This document shows, piece by piece, positions 63,407-64,000 of a stretch of 64,000 nt of DNA (positions within the stretch are counted from its first letter, which is position 1; each line of letters opens with the position of its first letter). The translations under genes were made by a program, and so were the position numbers. The notes beneath the pieces are model-generated. The model ran no database searches and was not told the DNA's origin. It saw nothing but the letters and a program-made list of their open reading frames with translations. Origin of the DNA: CAZEHJ01 sp964512485 (GTDB taxonomy: Bacteria > Bacteroidota > Rhodothermia > Rhodothermales > UBA10348); assembly GCA_964512485.1 (NCBI GenBank), contig CAZEHJ010000002.1, forward strand, positions 1 through 64,000, written 5' to 3'.

Positions 63407-64000
63407 GCATGCGTCTTCCACCACCGCGCTCGTAATTTCGTCTGAGGGCTGAAATTTCTTCCATCTTGTTCCTGACGACCTTCTCGTATTGGTCTCGGCT
63501 AACTACTTCACCTGAAACAGGTCGGGTAATGGCGGAAACGCTGTTCAGTGATATTTCAGTTGCCTTGAAGGAGAGCTGTCCCTCATTTATTGTCAGGACC
63601 AAAATGGCTCCAGGCAGGCCGGAATACACTTCCGGACCGACTTCGACGGGGATACCGAGGGCGAACCAGGCTTCAATCTTGGTCGTGTCCTGCATGGCGG
63701 TGGCCTTGTGCACGGTATAGCCGAGGTATTCACTTTCTTCACCGTCCAACTTCCACGCATAGGTGGGCTGTTCTGACTCGATCCGAAATGTGCGCCCCAT
63801 GAACTCCCGGGACTCGATTATCTGTCCGTCCACCAGACTGTGGAATACTTCCAGAATGTTCTCGTTATCCGAACGAGACCCCCCCATCTTCATTCGGGCG
63901 AGAATGTTATGCGATCGTAATTCTCCGCCTCTTGCGCCCGATTCTTCTTGTTCCTCGGGAGGCACTTCCATCATGAGCGATTCGTTCTCATTGAACAACA
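63399..64000 (-). CDS. GLPGLI-family protein, 5' end outside the window
   Basis: At least 199 residues are visible; the start lies beyond the right edge. The family motif is present as YSGLPGAILVL near the middle, preceded by WFALGIPVEVGPEVYSGLPG and followed by ALRRNYERGGGRRMRH at the C-terminus. GLPGLI proteins are secreted envelope proteins of unknown function, common in Bacteroidota, often next to a TonB-type barrel as here. The C-terminal Arg/Gly-rich end mirrors that of the neighbouring barrel. Confidence 0.85.
   Translation of the reverse strand, partial: LFNENESLMMEVPPEEQEESGARGGELRSHNILARMKMGGSRSDNENILEVFHSLVDGQIIESREFMGRTFRIESEQPTYAWKLDGEESEYLGYTVHKATAMQDTTKIEAWFALGIPVEVGPEVYSGLPGAILVLTINEGQLSFKATEISLNSVSAITRPVSGEVVSRDQYEKVVRNKMEEISALRRNYERGGGRRMRH

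Overview
The window looks like a chromosomal piece of a Gram-negative marine-type heterotroph from the Bacteroidota/Rhodothermota lineage, most likely a metagenome-assembled genome. The reasons are the GLPGLI-family protein next to a CarboxypepD_reg/outer-membrane beta-barrel protein at the right edge, the many lipobox proteins, the secreted DUF1080 (3-keto-glycoside hydrolase-like) proteins, the Cys-type sulfatases, and a 100-N scaffold gap of default size at 50944-51043. The lineage is an inference from gene content. By eye I saw no rRNA, tRNA, CRISPR array, phage or insertion sequence.

Layout. 0-10 kb holds small membrane proteins and lipoproteins (DUF6868-like, glycine-zipper, HXXEE, RDD) mixed with a DinB protein, an M20 amidohydrolase, a DUF1080 protein, a secreted LamG-endonuclease/exonuclease/phosphatase fusion and an alpha/beta hydrolase. 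10-14.8 kb holds asparagine synthetase B, a winged-helix regulator fused to a polytopic membrane domain, two paralogous small membrane proteins that flank this pair, and a metallo-beta-lactamase-fold hydrolase. 14.8-52 kb is a large carbohydrate region: a BNR_4 beta-propeller protein, two sulfatases, lutABC, a complete L-rhamnose operon (transporter, isomerase, kinase, aldolase-dehydrogenase), an enolase-superfamily enzyme with an atypical Nramp-like transporter, a large cytochrome c protein with HEAT-like repeats, a sugar isomerase with a Gfo/Idh/MocA oxidoreductase, a GH88 unsaturated uronyl hydrolase, an SDR, KDG kinase, KDPG aldolase, three consecutive secreted DUF1080 and sugar-dehydrogenase proteins (one carrying a plastocyanin-like domain), an Ldh-family dehydrogenase and two SDRs. 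52-60.5 kb holds an amino-acid operon (cyclodeaminase-like, D-threonine-aldolase-like, APC permease), alpha-carbonic anhydrase, YCII, VOC, a class V aminotransferase and a GNAT protein. The right end is the outer-membrane beta-barrel and GLPGLI pair.

How it fits together. Rhamnose goes through RhaI, RhaB and the RhaE aldolase to DHAP and L-lactaldehyde. The SDR half of the fusion oxidises lactaldehyde to lactate, and LutABC turns lactate into pyruvate. Unsaturated uronate released by GH88 can be reduced by an SDR and passed through KdgK and Eda to pyruvate and glyceraldehyde-3-phosphate. Rhamnose, uronate, sulfate removal and a BNR propeller protein together suggest use of a sulfated rhamnose/uronate polysaccharide of the ulvan type; this is an inference. 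A second theme is periplasmic oxidation: DUF1080 proteins, PQQ-type sugar dehydrogenases, a fused type-1 copper domain and a c-type cytochrome suggest an oxidative 3-keto-glycoside route coupled to electron transfer.
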